A DNA stretch of 64,000 nucleotides from Alphaproteobacteria bacterium (GTDB lineage: Bacteria; Pseudomonadota; Alphaproteobacteria; Geminicoccales; Geminicoccaceae). A model generated the notes under the pieces. The model had not been told where the DNA came from. It did not search any database and saw only the letters and a program-made list of their open reading frames with translations. The stretch is from the NCBI GenBank assembly GCA_026990035.1, contig JALSIM010000014.1, positions 21,531 to 85,530 of the forward strand, written 5' to 3'. This document shows, piece by piece, positions 15,308 to 25,942 of the stretch. The position numbers were made by a program, and so were the translations under genes. Each line of letters begins with the position of its first letter. The first letter of the stretch is position 1.

Positions 15308-15591
15308 GCTTTCCGCAAGGCCTCCGACCTCCCGGCGGCATCCGCCGCTTCGAAAGGCGTCGGCCACGAGGGTCCGCTCGCCGCTCATGACCCGGGCGGA
15401 GAGCGTGCCGGTCTCGGGCAGGGTCTCGTCGCAGTAATGGCGTGCGAGCGGCGGATAGCTCGCAACCGCCGGCAGCCGTCGGGCGAGATCCGGCGATCGC
15501 GCGGGCCGGACCACCGCCCGCGCCCGCATCCGGCCCGGCGCGGTGGTGCCGAACAGCCGCAGATGGTCACTCGCCACCGCCGCCGCTTCCT
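15308..15591 (-). other. unrecognised sequence between tRNA-Arg and the thiolase fragment
   Basis: A leftward frame here stays open and runs into the antisense of the tRNA. It lies in a different frame from the thiolase fragment and shows no features of thiolase or any family I know. It may be remnant of a deleted neighbour gene fused after loss of the thiolase body. Confidence 0.4.
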
Positions 15592-15957
15592 CGGGATCGG
15601 GATCCGGCTCGTGGATTCGACACCGGCACACGGGAACAGATCGCCGGCCCCGATGGCGACGGCGCCGGCCGCCCGGTGGACCTTCTGCATCGAGGAGCCG
15701 CAGAAATGGGTGACGGTGATCCCGGCCGGGGCATGCGGGAGCCCGGTCGGGAAGGCGGCGGGCCGGGCGAGGTCGAGGCCCTGCCCGGCTTCGGGAAAGG
15801 TGGAGCCGATCATCGGATCCTCGATCGCCTCGGGTGGCAGCGGATGGCGCTCCATGAAGCCGGCGAGGGTCCGTGCCAAGGGATCGTCGGCCGGGTGCGG
15901 CGAAGCGCCCCCCTGCCGGCGAAATGAAAGGAGCGAGCGTGCGCGACCGCAGATCAT
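15592..15957 (-). pseudogene. truncated thiolase (acetyl-CoA acyltransferase) fragment
   Basis: About 120 residues match the N-terminal third of thiolases: a PLARTLAGFMERHPLPPEAIE segment, FPEAGQGLDLARPAA, the nucleophile region ITVTHFCGSSMQKVH with the catalytic Cys, and CAGVESTSRIPI, normally followed by about 270 more residues that carry the catalytic His and second Cys. After RIPI the frame turns into Arg-rich nonsense and the rest of the enzyme is absent. The ATG at 15957 overlaps the stop of the acyl-CoA ligase gene (ATGA), so it was once the coupled second gene of a fatty-acid operon. It cannot be a working thiolase. Confidence 0.65.
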
Positions 15958-17726
15958 GCGTTTCCGGGCATGTCGGAACCCCGCGACTCACGGATCCTCG
16001 ACGTTCCCGTCGATCGCCGGTTCCCGCCCTCCGCGCTGCCGGCGGGCCGTCGTCTGCGCAGTTCCTCGGCGAGAAGTTCCTTCTTGGAGAGCTTGCCGAT
16101 CATCGTCTTCGGCAGCTCTTCCCGGAACTCGATCTCCCGCGGGAGCTCGTAGGGGGCCAGCCGGGGTCTCAGGAAGTCGATCAACGCTCCGGCGTCGAGC
16201 ACGGCGCCTTCCCTGAGCCTGACGAACGCCTTCGGCACCTGTCCGCGCTTCTCGTCGGGAATGCCGATCACCGTCACTTCCAGCACCGCCTCGTGCTCGT
16301 AGATGGCTTCCTCCACGGTCCGCGGATAGACATTGTGTCCGTGGACGATGATCAGATCCTTGATCCGGTCGACGAGGTAGAAATAGCCTTCCTCGTCCAT
16401 GTAGCCGACATCGCCGGTGCGCAGGGTGCCGTCGACGAAGGCCCGGGCGGTCTCCTCCGGCTGACGCCAGTATCCTTTCATGACCTGCGGGCCGCGCAGG
16501 CAGAGTTCGCCCCGCGCGTCCGGCGGCAGGCGTCGCCGCGGATCCTCGAGGTCGCGGATCTCCACTTCGGTGCCGGGGATCGGCAGGCCGATGGAGCCCG
16601 CCTTGATGCGCCCGCCGGGGGGATTGCAGGTGACCACCGGCGAGGCTTCGGTGAGACCGTAACCTTCGACCACCACGCAGCCGGTGTTGGCTTCGAACCG
16701 TTCCTTGACCTCGGCCGGCAGCGAGGCGCCACCGGAAATGCAAAAGCGCAGCGAAGTGAGGTCGAATTTGCGCAGTGCCGGAGCCTGGTTCATCGCCGCG
16801 AGCAGGGTCGGCACCACGGGGAACAGGGTGGGACGACGCCGGTGGATGGTCCGCAGCACCTGGGTCAGGTGGAAGCGGGGCAGCAGGACCATCTCGGCGG
16901 CGATGCCGATGGCGAGGTTCATCACCACCGTCATCGCGAACACGTGAAAGAGTGGCAACACGCCGAGCATGCGTTCCTCGCCGGGAACCCTGCTCGGATC
17001 CCAGGCGATCACCTGTTCGCGGTTGGCGACCAGATTGGCGTGGGTGAGGATCGCTCCTTTGGGGGTCCCGGTGGTGCCGCCCGTGTACTGGAGCACGGCG
17101 ATGTCGTCGGCCGACACCGCGACCGGTTCGAAGCGGTGGCCGGAGGCGATCAGCCGCTCGAACGGGACGACCGGCGCGTCGAACGGCGGGCGGGCGCGTT
17201 CGCCGCGCTTGAAGAGACGGAACAGGAGTCCGGTGGTCGTCGGCAGGGCGGCCGCCATCGAACAGAGGATGATGCGTTCGAGGCCACCGCGACGCGCGAT
17301 GGCCAGCGCCTTGGGCAGCATCAGGGCCAGATCCATGGTCACGAGGAGCCGGCACGCGCTGTCTTCGAGCTGTCGCTCGAGTTCGGCCTCGCTGTAGAGC
17401 GGGTTGCAGTTGACGACGATCCCGCCGGCTCGGAGAATTCCGTAGTAGCAGGCGACATAGTAGAGCGTGTTGGGCAGCAGCAGCGCCACCCGGGTGCCCT
17501 TCTCGACGCCGAGTGCCTGCAGCCCGCGGGCCACGGCCTCGCTCATCGCGGCGAGCTCGGCATAGCTGCAGCTCCGGCCGAGAAAATTCACCGCGGGACG
17601 GTCGGGAAACCGCTCGGCGGCACGGTCGAGGGCGGCGAACAGCGGTTCCTCGGGCGGCTCGAACCGCCAGGAAACGCCGGGCGGATAGACGTCCAGCCAG
17701 GGCGGAGACTGTCGGACCTCGGTCAT
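15954..17726 (-). CDS. fadD: long-chain fatty-acid--CoA ligase
   Basis: A 590-residue member of the ANL superfamily that activates fatty acids to acyl-CoA through an acyl-adenylate. The P-loop reads YTGGTTGTPKGAILTH, A5 is GYGLTEASPVV, A7/A8 is LRTGDVGYMDEEGY and VDRIKDLIIVHGHNVYP, and the catalytic Lys lies in PKTMIGKLSKKELL. The N-terminus (PPGVSWRFEPPEEPLF) resembles the FadD branch. GGAAGGTG precedes the ATG. Its only operon partner visible is the broken thiolase, so beta-oxidation must be completed elsewhere. The C-terminal 35 residues are low-complexity. Confidence 0.9.
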   Translation of the reverse strand: MTEVRQSPPWLDVYPPGVSWRFEPPEEPLFAALDRAAERFPDRPAVNFLGRSCSYAELAAMSEAVARGLQALGVEKGTRVALLLPNTLYYVACYYGILRAGGIVVNCNPLYSEAELERQLEDSACRLLVTMDLALMLPKALAIARRGGLERIILCSMAAALPTTTGLLFRLFKRGERARPPFDAPVVPFERLIASGHRFEPVAVSADDIAVLQYTGGTTGTPKGAILTHANLVANREQVIAWDPSRVPGEERMLGVLPLFHVFAMTVVMNLAIGIAAEMVLLPRFHLTQVLRTIHRRRPTLFPVVPTLLAAMNQAPALRKFDLTSLRFCISGGASLPAEVKERFEANTGCVVVEGYGLTEASPVVTCNPPGGRIKAGSIGLPIPGTEVEIRDLEDPRRRLPPDARGELCLRGPQVMKGYWRQPEETARAFVDGTLRTGDVGYMDEEGYFYLVDRIKDLIIVHGHNVYPRTVEEAIYEHEAVLEVTVIGIPDEKRGQVPKAFVRLREGAVLDAGALIDFLRPRLAPYELPREIEFREELPKTMIGKLSKKELLAEELRRRRPAGSAEGGNRRSTGTSRIRESRGSDMPGNA

Positions 17727-18022
17727 GGTCGCACCTTCCGCGCCGATCGCCGCCCGCACGGGCCGTCGGGAAACCGCTCGTCCGGGCCGGCCGTTCCGCC
17801 GCCGGTCACAGGTCTTCGGAATCGAGGATCCGCTCTGGGCGCGTCGGGGTCAAGGATATCCGCAGGCTCTCGGGATCCGCCGGGGACCGCGGCCGGTGCA
17901 TCCCCGGCCCCGACCCGTTCCTCGTCGCGAACCGTGGAACCCGCCGGTACGTCCTCCCCGGCAGCGGATCGGAAGTTCCGATGCAGCGGCTTCGGTCGCC
18001 GGAAGGTGCGGTCGGCCGGCCT
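17727..18022 (-). other. intergenic stretch upstream of the acyl-CoA ligase gene
   Basis: No gene is supported in these 296 bases. A weak leftward promoter is possible: TTGACC (17853-17848) and GATCCT (17830-17825), 17 bases apart. A GGCCGG/CCGGCC hairpin at 17891-17909 is too short to call a terminator for the phosphorelay operon. Confidence 0.3.
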
Positions 18023-18400
18023 TCATCCGCCTGCGGCGTGGGATGGTCGGGGCTGGCCGGGCGTTTCGGGCAGGAGACCGGCCAATCCGGCGATTTCCGC
18101 CCGCCAGCGGGCGATGGTGAGCAGCGGATCCGCCCGGCCTTCCACCCTCTCGCCGAGACGCTCTTCGAAGCGGCGGGCGCGAAGGCCGATCTCGGGCCAG
18201 CCGAAACTCCCGGCCGAACCGGCGAGGCGATGGAGGATGGTGCGCATTTCCGCATGCACATCTTCGGCCGGCCGCACGCCGCTTTCGAAGGCCTCGACCG
18301 CTTCCCCGAGGGCGACGAGATCCCTGCGGACCCGTTCCATGAAGCGGCTCCGCAGCGCTTCGAGATCGGGGCCCGGCGCCCTGGTCACGGGCAGCCGCAC
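18023..18400 (-). CDS. stand-alone Hpt phosphotransfer protein
   Basis: A 125-residue, all-helical protein whose phosphoryl-accepting His57 lies in ILHRLAGSAGSFGW, the classic Hpt motif H-x-L-K/A-G-S-A. It would carry phosphate between receiver domains of a phosphorelay. It starts inside the end of the response regulator gene (16-base overlap), or alternatively at a GTG (18388) overlapping its stop, and is the third gene of the kinase-regulator-Hpt unit. No output domain is attached. Confidence 0.85.
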   Translation of the reverse strand: MRLPVTRAPGPDLEALRSRFMERVRRDLVALGEAVEAFESGVRPAEDVHAEMRTILHRLAGSAGSFGWPEIGLRARRFEERLGERVEGRADPLLTIARWRAEIAGLAGLLPETPGQPRPSHAAGG

Positions 18401-18846
18401 AGCCGGCGGACGTCCGCCGCCAGGGTCATCGGGTCGAAGGGCTTGGCGATCACCCCCAGGGCCCCGAGGGACAGATAGCGCTCCACTTCCCGCGGCTGGA
18501 CCTTGGCGGTCATGAAGATCACCGGGGGTGGCGCCGTTTCGCTCCCGGCCGCCAGGCGCTCGAAGGTTTCGATGCCGTCCATCTCCGGCATCATGACGTC
18601 GAGAAGCACGACATCCGGCCGGACGGCGGCGACACGATCGAGCGCCTCCCGGCCCGAGGCGCAGGAAGTGACCGCGAGACCGCCCACGGTCCCGAGGGCG
18701 AGCTCCACGAGGGCCCTGATGTCGGGATCGTCCTCGACGCAGAGCACGTGGTCCACTTTGCCGGGCGGCACGGGGCGCGCAGCGTCGTCGTCTTTCTTTT
18801 CCGCGCCGTCACCGACGCTCAGAACGGGAGGTTCGCCGAGTAACAC
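18385..18846 (-). CDS. single-domain response regulator
   Basis: A 153-residue CheY-like receiver. The acidic pocket is VEDDPDI, phospho-Asp83 is in VVLLDVMMPEMDG, the Thr switch is in IFMTAKV and the Lys in VIAKPFDP. An N-terminal tail of 30 residues is polar and probably disordered; the gene begins with GTG behind AAGGA, and a second GTG at 18756 would remove the tail. No DNA-binding domain is present, so it must signal through protein contacts or the adjacent Hpt protein. It follows the kinase gene by 21 bases. Confidence 0.88.
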   Translation of the reverse strand: MLLGEPPVLSVGDGAEKKDDDAARPVPPGKVDHVLCVEDDPDIRALVELALGTVGGLAVTSCASGREALDRVAAVRPDVVLLDVMMPEMDGIETFERLAAGSETAPPPVIFMTAKVQPREVERYLSLGALGVIAKPFDPMTLAADVRRLCGCP

Positions 18847-18867
18847 CGGTCCTTTCCTTTCATCCGT

Positions 18868-20364
18868 TCACGCCGCACGGGGAAGCTCGATATGGAACGT
18901 CGAACCCCGACCCGGCCCGGTTTCGAAACCGCAGGAGCCGCCGAGACGTTCGACGATCGCCTTGACGATGGCGAGCCCCAGGCCGGTTCCCCGGCCGCGC
19001 CGCTGGTCGGAACTGTCCGCCTGGGCGAATTTCTCGAACAGGCGCGGCTGGAACTCGGGAGGGACCCCGGGGCCCCGATCGGTGACGGCGATCCGAAAGC
19101 GGGAGTCGGCGACGGACAGGCAAACGCGCACCTTTTCGCCCGGTGGCGAGAACTTGACGGCATTGGCGAGGAGATTGCCCACCGCCTGGGCGAGGCGGCC
19201 GGGATCGGTGCGACAGGAGAGTTCCGCGGCCGGAAGTTCGAGCTCCAGTTCGATGCCGAACTCGGTGGCGTAGGAGTCGTATTGCGCGAGGAGCTCACGG
19301 AGGAAACCGCCGAGTTCGACCGGTTGCGGCTCGAAGTGCAGCCCCCCGTTCTCGATCCGTTCGAGATCGAGCAGATCGTCGACCAGCAGCTTCAGCCGGT
19401 CGCCGTTGCGGGCGGCCACTTCGAGAAGCTCGCGGGCCTGCTCGTCGAGCCGTTCCCCGTGCAGCCCGCGCAGCAGCCGCAGGGCTCCGAGGAGCGCGGT
19501 GAGGGGGGTTCGCAGTTCGTGACTGACCACCGACACGAACTCGTCCTTCATCCGCTCGACGAGCCGCTGTTCGGTGACGTCCTGGCAGACACCGTAGAGG
19601 CCCCCCGGCCGGTCGGGCGTCTCGGGCTGGCGGCGGAGCTCGACCCGGAAGAAGCGGGGAGCACCTTCCGGCGGGCGAACCGCCAGCAGGAGTTCGCGCG
19701 AGCTGGCACCGGCGCGAAGATCGCGGATCGCCCGGAGGAGCTGCGTCCGGGCCGCCGGTTCGAGGATCCGCAGTACGGACCGCAGGGTCGCCGTGAAGCC
19801 GTCGCGATCGCGTCCGATCAGCCGGAAGAGCTGTGCGGAGAAGCCGATTTCGCGATCGCCCGGACGCCACCACCAGTCGCCCATCCGGGCCAGGGCCTGC
19901 GCTTCCTCGAGCTGTGCTTCGCGACGTCGCAGCGCGTTCTCGAGCCGGGCGCGTTCGATGGCCGTGGAAAGCGTGCGTTTCAGGAGGTTGCCGTCGACCG
20001 CGCTCTTCGGCAGATAGTCCTGCGCGCCGCGCAGGACGGCGCGTCTCGCGAGGGCCAGATCGTCTTCGCCGAGGCCCGAGAGGACGACGATCGGCGTTTC
20101 CGGTGCCGCCGCCCGCAGCCGCTCGATGACCTCGATGCCGATTCCGTCCGGCAGCAGCAGATCGAGCAGCACGATATCGGCGGGCTCCCGGCGGAGACTT
20201 TCGAGGGCCTCGCCGAGCCGGCTGGCCCAGCGTACCTCGAAATCACCGGCCTCGGCCATCAGCTCGCGGGTGAGCCGGGCGTCGGCGACATTGTCCTCGA
20301 CCAACAGGACACGGCAGGGGTTTCCGGTCGTCCCGATCTCTTCGAGCTGCACGCCCTGCGCCAT
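18868..20364 (-). CDS. hybrid sensor histidine kinase with N-terminal receiver (REC-PAS-HisKA-HATPase)
   Basis: A 498-residue cytoplasmic kinase. Residues 17-130 are a receiver (VEDNVAD, phospho-Asp68 in VLLDLLLPDG, Lys120 in YLPKS), about 150-265 a PAS-like domain (RMGDWWWRPG, GLYGVCQDVTE), about 270-335 HisKA with His282 in SVVSHELRTPLTA, and 375-498 an ATPase (NLLANAVKFS, DRGPGVP, GTGLGLAIVKAI). It has no membrane helices, so it senses an internal signal or is driven by phosphorylation of its own receiver. It leads a three-gene unit with a response regulator and an Hpt protein; a CtrA-like box lies 60 bases upstream. Confidence 0.9.
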   Translation of the reverse strand: MAQGVQLEEIGTTGNPCRVLLVEDNVADARLTRELMAEAGDFEVRWASRLGEALESLRREPADIVLLDLLLPDGIGIEVIERLRAAAPETPIVVLSGLGEDDLALARRAVLRGAQDYLPKSAVDGNLLKRTLSTAIERARLENALRRREAQLEEAQALARMGDWWWRPGDREIGFSAQLFRLIGRDRDGFTATLRSVLRILEPAARTQLLRAIRDLRAGASSRELLLAVRPPEGAPRFFRVELRRQPETPDRPGGLYGVCQDVTEQRLVERMKDEFVSVVSHELRTPLTALLGALRLLRGLHGERLDEQARELLEVAARNGDRLKLLVDDLLDLERIENGGLHFEPQPVELGGFLRELLAQYDSYATEFGIELELELPAAELSCRTDPGRLAQAVGNLLANAVKFSPPGEKVRVCLSVADSRFRIAVTDRGPGVPPEFQPRLFEKFAQADSSDQRRGRGTGLGLAIVKAIVERLGGSCGFETGPGRGSTFHIELPRAA

Positions 20365-20423
20365 CGCCTTCCGGCCCCTTCACAGCCGCCTCGTTCGCGC
20401 AGCCGGAACCTAGGGCCGAGGCG

Positions 20424-20439
20424 TAAATTCTCGGTTAAC
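20424..20439 (-). promoter_or_regulatory. CtrA-like box TTAA-N7-TTTA before the kinase operon
   Basis: Read leftward, GTTAA (20439-20435), seven bases, then TTTA (20427-20424): seven of eight bases of the CtrA consensus TTAA-N7-TTAA. It lies 60 bases before the kinase ATG, within the gap after guaB. CtrA control of a phosphorelay would be in keeping with alphaproteobacterial practice, but is inferred. Confidence 0.45.
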
Positions 20440-20453
20440 GTGCCTTCCCGAAC

Positions 20454-21995
<1,542 letters not shown>

Positions 21996-22072
21996 CTAGT
22001 TCGGCTGTACGGAGGCTCCCGGATGGGATACACGATTATTTAACGGTTTCGCATGTTCAATCTTGCGCGGAT

Positions 22073-25042
22073 ATGCGCGACAGGAACTGGGCGGTAGCCG
22101 GCATGGCGCGTCGTTCACGGCATACGGCCGATGCGGGAACCGAGCGCTCCCTCCGGGAACTGAAGGAGCGCTGGCGTCGGCTGGTGGCCAGGGCACCGGA
22201 GGCCATCGTCATCCTCCAGGACCGTCGGGTACGCTTCGCGAACGTCACCGCCGCCCGCATGTTCGGTGCCCGTTCTCCCTCCCAATTGCTGGGGCTTCCG
22301 GTCCGGCAATTCATTCATCCCCGTGACCTCCGGCGGGCGACCGGGCGGGTTCTCCAGGTGCTGCGTACGGGTCGTTCGCCGCGTTACGTCGACCTCCTCT
22401 ATCGGCGGCTCGACGGCAGCACTTTCATCGGCTGCGGGCGACCGGTGCGGATCACCGAGAAGGGGCGGCCCGCGATCCTCGGCATCATCCGTGACGTCAC
22501 CGCCGAACGGCATGCCCTGGAGGAGCTCGCGCGGAGCGAGGCGCGTCTGCGCGATTTCGCGGAGCTCGCTTCGGACTGGTTCTGGGAGACCGACGAGGAA
22601 CTCCGCTACGTCTGGTTCTCGGAGAATGTCTCCCGTATCGCCGGGCTGGAACCGGAGTGGTACCATGGCAGGAGCCGGCTCGAGGTTCTGCGCGCGGGCA
22701 TGGATCCGGCACAGCTCGAATCCCATCGCCGCGTGCTGGAACGGCGGCTGCCGTTCCGGGATCTCGACGTGCGCCTGGTCGGCTCCGAAGGACACCATTA
22801 CTGGGTCCGAAGCAACGGCAAACCGATCTTCGACTCCGAGGGCGTGTTCCGAGGCTATCGGGGTACCGGTCGCGACATCACGGCCGTCAAGCAGGTGGAG
22901 CTGGGGGGCCGGCGGGAGAAGGAACGCTACCGCAAGCTCATGGACATGTTGCCGGACGCCGTGGTGGTCCACAGCAGGGGGAAGATCCGGCTCGCCAATG
23001 CGGCGATGGCCCAACTGACGGGTGCCGACCGGCCCGAGGATCTGGTCGGGCGACACGTCCTCGAATTCGTGCATCCGGACGATCACCATCTCGCGCGGGC
23101 CCATGCCGAGGAGATCGCCCGTCGGGGACGGGGGGCGATGAAGCATGTCAGGATCCTGCGTCCGGACGGCGGTCTCAGACTGGTGGAGAGTCGTGCCGCC
23201 CTGCTCGAAGATGGCGAGGAGCCGGAGATCCTGGTGGTCGGCATCGACGTCACCGAGCTCCACCGAAGCCGGATGGAACGGGAACGTTCCGAGCGCCGTT
23301 ACCGGCAGCTCGTCGATCTGTCACCGGATGCCGTCATCCTCCATCGGCGAGGCACCGTGCTGTTCGCCAACGAGCAAGGGGCGAAACTCTTCGGATTTGC
23401 GAGCCCCGCGGAGATGATCGGTCGCCAGGCCCTGGATCGCATTCATCCCTCCGATCGGCGCATCGTGGCCGAACGTTGGAAGCGGCTGGAGCGCGGTGAG
23501 ACGGTGGGTGCCGTGGAGGTCCGTCTGCATCATCCCGACGGTTCCCGGCGGATCATCGAAAGCCGGGTGACCATGCTGGAGGAGGACGGGGAGAAGATCG
23601 TCCTTTCCGTGGCCCGCGACATCACCGACCGACGAAAAATGGAGGACGATCTGCGCCGGCTCGCGCTGCGCGATCCGCTGACGGGTCTCGCCAACCGGGC
23701 CGTTCTGCGGGACAATCTCGAGCGGGCCATCGCCTTCGCCCGTCGTCACCGCCGCCCGGGCGCCCTGCTTCTGATGGACCTCGACGGTTTCAAGGCGATC
23801 AACGACACGCTCGGCCATGCCGCGGGGGATGCATTGCTGGAGGCGCTGGCCGTACGGCTCCAGGGGGCGGTGCGGAAATCGGATCTGGTCGCCCGCCTCG
23901 GCGGCGACGAATTCGCCATCCTGCTGCACGCGCTCGAGAGCCCGAAAGCCGCCGACGATGCCGCCCACCGGGTGATCCGGGCGGTGGAACGCCCGTTGCG
24001 GGTCGCCGGACACGAGCTGCGTCCGCGCTGCTCGATCGGCATCGCGCTGCTGCCCGAACACGGCGATTCCGCGGACGCCCTGCTCAAGGCGGCCGATCTC
24101 GCGCTCTACGAGGTGAAGCGGGAGCGCAAGGAGCGGCGTCGGATGGCCGTCTACACCGAAACGCTCGCCGAAGAGGTGGCACGGGAACATCGGGTCGAAA
24201 ACGCGCTGCGCCGGTACATCGCGGAAGGGCGGATGGTGGTCCACTACCAGCCGGTCTACGAGCTTCGCAGTGGGCGGATCATCGGTGTCGAGGCGCTGGT
24301 CCGATGGCCGGAAGGGACGGAGGAAGGGCGCGTCGATCCGGAGCTGTTCGTGCGTATCGCCGAACAGCGGGGCCTCGTCGAAGAGCTCGATCGGCTGGTC
24401 CTCGCGACGGCGGTACGGGAGATGGGGGCCTTGAGCCGCGAACTCGGCCGCTGGCTGCGTCTCGCGGTCAACATATCGCCGCGGGAACTCGTCGAGGAAA
24501 GCTACGCGGTGCGGTTGATCGACATGGTCCGGAAGAGCGGCTTCCGTCCCGACCGGCTCGAACTGGAACTCACCGAGCGTATGTTCCTCGAACAATCCAC
24601 CGAGGTGGCGCGCGCGTTCGAATATCTGAAACACGCCGGTGTCTCCCTCGCGATCGACGACTTCGGCACCGGCTACTCCTCGCTCGTCTATCTCAAGCGG
24701 TTTCCGATCCGCTGCCTCAAGCTGGATCGCTGTTTCGTCGAAGGGTTGCCCGGGGACGCGGAGGATCGCGCGATAGTCGATGCCGTGGTAGGTCTGGCCC
24801 GGGCGATCGAGATCGAGGTGCTGGCCGAAGGAATCGAAACCCGTGAGCAGCTCGATCATCTGATCGCAGCCGGGTGCGGGGAAGGTCAGGGGTACTACTG
24901 GTACCCGCCTCTTCCCTACGAACGGTTGCGCGAGGTGGTACTCGCCGGGGAACGGGGGGGACAGGGCCGGACCGCGGAGGAAATGGTCTTCCCCTCACCC
25001 CGAGGGGCAGCGGAAACGCTGGACGTCGGGGCGGACCCATAG
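22073..25042 (+). CDS. multi-PAS GGDEF-EAL cyclic-di-GMP protein
   Basis: A 989-residue soluble protein with four PAS modules in series (about residues 30-145, 150-270, 280-400, 410-530), a GGDEF domain (about 545-705) with intact RLGGDEFAI, and an EAL domain (about 715-970) with [37 protein letters not shown] and EGIETREQ. Both catalytic motifs are intact, so it may make and break c-di-GMP, the balance being set by the PAS sensors. The start is uncertain: 22073 has a weak site, and 22103 (MARRSRH) is an alternative. The 3' end overlaps an antisense gene by 127 bases. Confidence 0.9.
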   Translation: MRDRNWAVAGMARRSRHTADAGTERSLRELKERWRRLVARAPEAIVILQDRRVRFANVTAARMFGARSPSQLLGLPVRQFIHPRDLRRATGRVLQVLRTGRSPRYVDLLYRRLDGSTFIGCGRPVRITEKGRPAILGIIRDVTAERHALEELARSEARLRDFAELASDWFWETDEELRYVWFSENVSRIAGLEPEWYHGRSRLEVLRAGMDPAQLESHRRVLERRLPFRDLDVRLVGSEGHHYWVRSNGKPIFDSEGVFRGYRGTGRDITAVKQVELGGRREKERYRKLMDMLPDAVVVHSRGKIRLANAAMAQLTGADRPEDLVGRHVLEFVHPDDHHLARAHAEEIARRGRGAMKHVRILRPDGGLRLVESRAALLEDGEEPEILVVGIDVTELHRSRMERERSERRYRQLVDLSPDAVILHRRGTVLFANEQGAKLFGFASPAEMIGRQALDRIHPSDRRIVAERWKRLERGETVGAVEVRLHHPDGSRRIIESRVTMLEEDGEKIVLSVARDITDRRKMEDDLRRLALRDPLTGLANRAVLRDNLERAIAFARRHRRPGALLLMDLDGFKAINDTLGHAAGDALLEALAVRLQGAVRKSDLVARLGGDEFAILLHALESPKAADDAAHRVIRAVERPLRVAGHELRPRCSIGIALLPEHGDSADALLKAADLALYEVKRERKERRRMAVYTETLAEEVAREHRVENALRRYIAEGRMVVHYQPVYELRSGRIIGVEALVRWPEGTEEGRVDPELFVRIAEQRGLVEELDRLVLATAVREMGALSRELGRWLRLAVNISPRELVEESYAVRLIDMVRKSGFRPDRLELELTERMFLEQSTEVARAFEYLKHAGVSLAIDDFGTGYSSLVYLKRFPIRCLKLDRCFVEGLPGDAEDRAIVDAVVGLARAIEIEVLAEGIETREQLDHLIAAGCGEGQGYYWYPPLPYERLREVVLAGERGGQGRTAEEMVFPSPRGAAETLDVGADP

Positions 25043-25887
25043 CGCGCCGCTTCGGCGTCGTAGGCGGGAAAACCCACCCGTTCCCGGAGATCGGCGAAGG
25101 GCAGCAACAGCTCGCCCGCCTCCCGGCCGGCGGCGAGAGCGGCCAGGGCCCGTTCCATCGCCTTGATCGCCGCCGACAGGAGAGTCAGCGGATAGGCCAC
25201 GATCCGGAAGCCGATCGCCTCGAGTCGGGCCGGCGGCAGGAGCGGCGTATCGCCCCCTTCCACCATGTTGGCCATGCAGGGCCGGGAGGTCGCGGCGCAG
25301 AAAGCCCGCATTTCCTCGACACAGCGCGGCCCTTCGAGAAACAGGATGTCGGCGCCCGCCGCCTCGAAGGCACGGATGCGTCGCAACGCTTCCTCCATGC
25401 CGTGCGTCGCCCGGGTGTCGGTGCGGGCCATCACCAGGATCTCGGCGCCCTCGTCGCGGGCCTCGCAGGCGGCGCGGATGCGGGTCACCGCCTCCTCGAA
25501 TCCGACCACCTGCTTGCCGCGGGTATGACCGCAGCGCTTGGGCCAGAGCTGATCCTCGATCATCACGCAGGCGAGACCGGCACGGGCATACTCGCGGACC
25601 GTGCGCTTGACGTTGACGGGACCGCCGTAGCCGGTGTCGCCGTCGCCGATCACGGGAATCGACACTGCCCCGCAGATGTCGCGGGCCTGATCGCGCATTT
25701 CGCCGAAACTGACGAGACCCGTATCCGGCAACCCGAGCCGGGCGGCGGAGACGGCGAAACCGCTCATGAAGGTGAGGGGAAAACCGGCCCGCTCGATCAG
25801 CCGTGCGGAGAGGGCGTCGAAGCAGCAGGGCATGACCAGCAGACCCGGGCGGGCGAGGAGGCGACGAAGCGATTCGGCGGGAGACAT
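24916..25887 (-). CDS. isocitrate lyase / PEP mutase family protein (oxaloacetate decarboxylase-like)
   Basis: A 323-residue protein of the PEP mutase/ICL superfamily. Members cleave or rearrange C-C or C-P bonds on alpha-keto acids with Mg. The fold is intact: LVMPCCFDALSARLIE opening, PVIGDGDTGYGGPVNV for metal binding, IEDQLWPKRCGH with the loop Cys (K[KR]CGH), ILVMARTDTRA and MANMVEGG. It is closest in pattern to oxaloacetate decarboxylase/carboxyPEP mutase branches; the substrate is not determined. The last 40 or so residues after YGSAPTS are low-complexity and coded antisense to the end of the GGDEF-EAL gene, probably a recent extension past a lost stop codon. Confidence 0.82.
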   Translation of the reverse strand: MSPAESLRRLLARPGLLVMPCCFDALSARLIERAGFPLTFMSGFAVSAARLGLPDTGLVSFGEMRDQARDICGAVSIPVIGDGDTGYGGPVNVKRTVREYARAGLACVMIEDQLWPKRCGHTRGKQVVGFEEAVTRIRAACEARDEGAEILVMARTDTRATHGMEEALRRIRAFEAAGADILFLEGPRCVEEMRAFCAATSRPCMANMVEGGDTPLLPPARLEAIGFRIVAYPLTLLSAAIKAMERALAALAAGREAGELLLPFADLRERVGFPAYDAEAARYGSAPTSSVSAAPRGEGKTISSAVRPCPPRSPASTTSRNRS

Positions 25888-25942
25888 CGACAGGCTCCGG
25901 AGGCTTCGGACGTCGTCTCGCTAAGGGGGAAGGCGTCGGTCG

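Noticed and set aside
15278..15991. A leftward frame running from near the acyl-CoA ligase end into tRNA-Arg
   Set aside because: It ends inside the antisense of the tRNA and its first half is a shadow of the thiolase fragment; kept only as an unrecognised stretch.
22029..22044. TACA-N7-TTAAC upstream of the PAS-GGDEF-EAL gene as another CtrA box
   Set aside because: Only two of four bases match in the first half, so it is weaker than the three reported sites.
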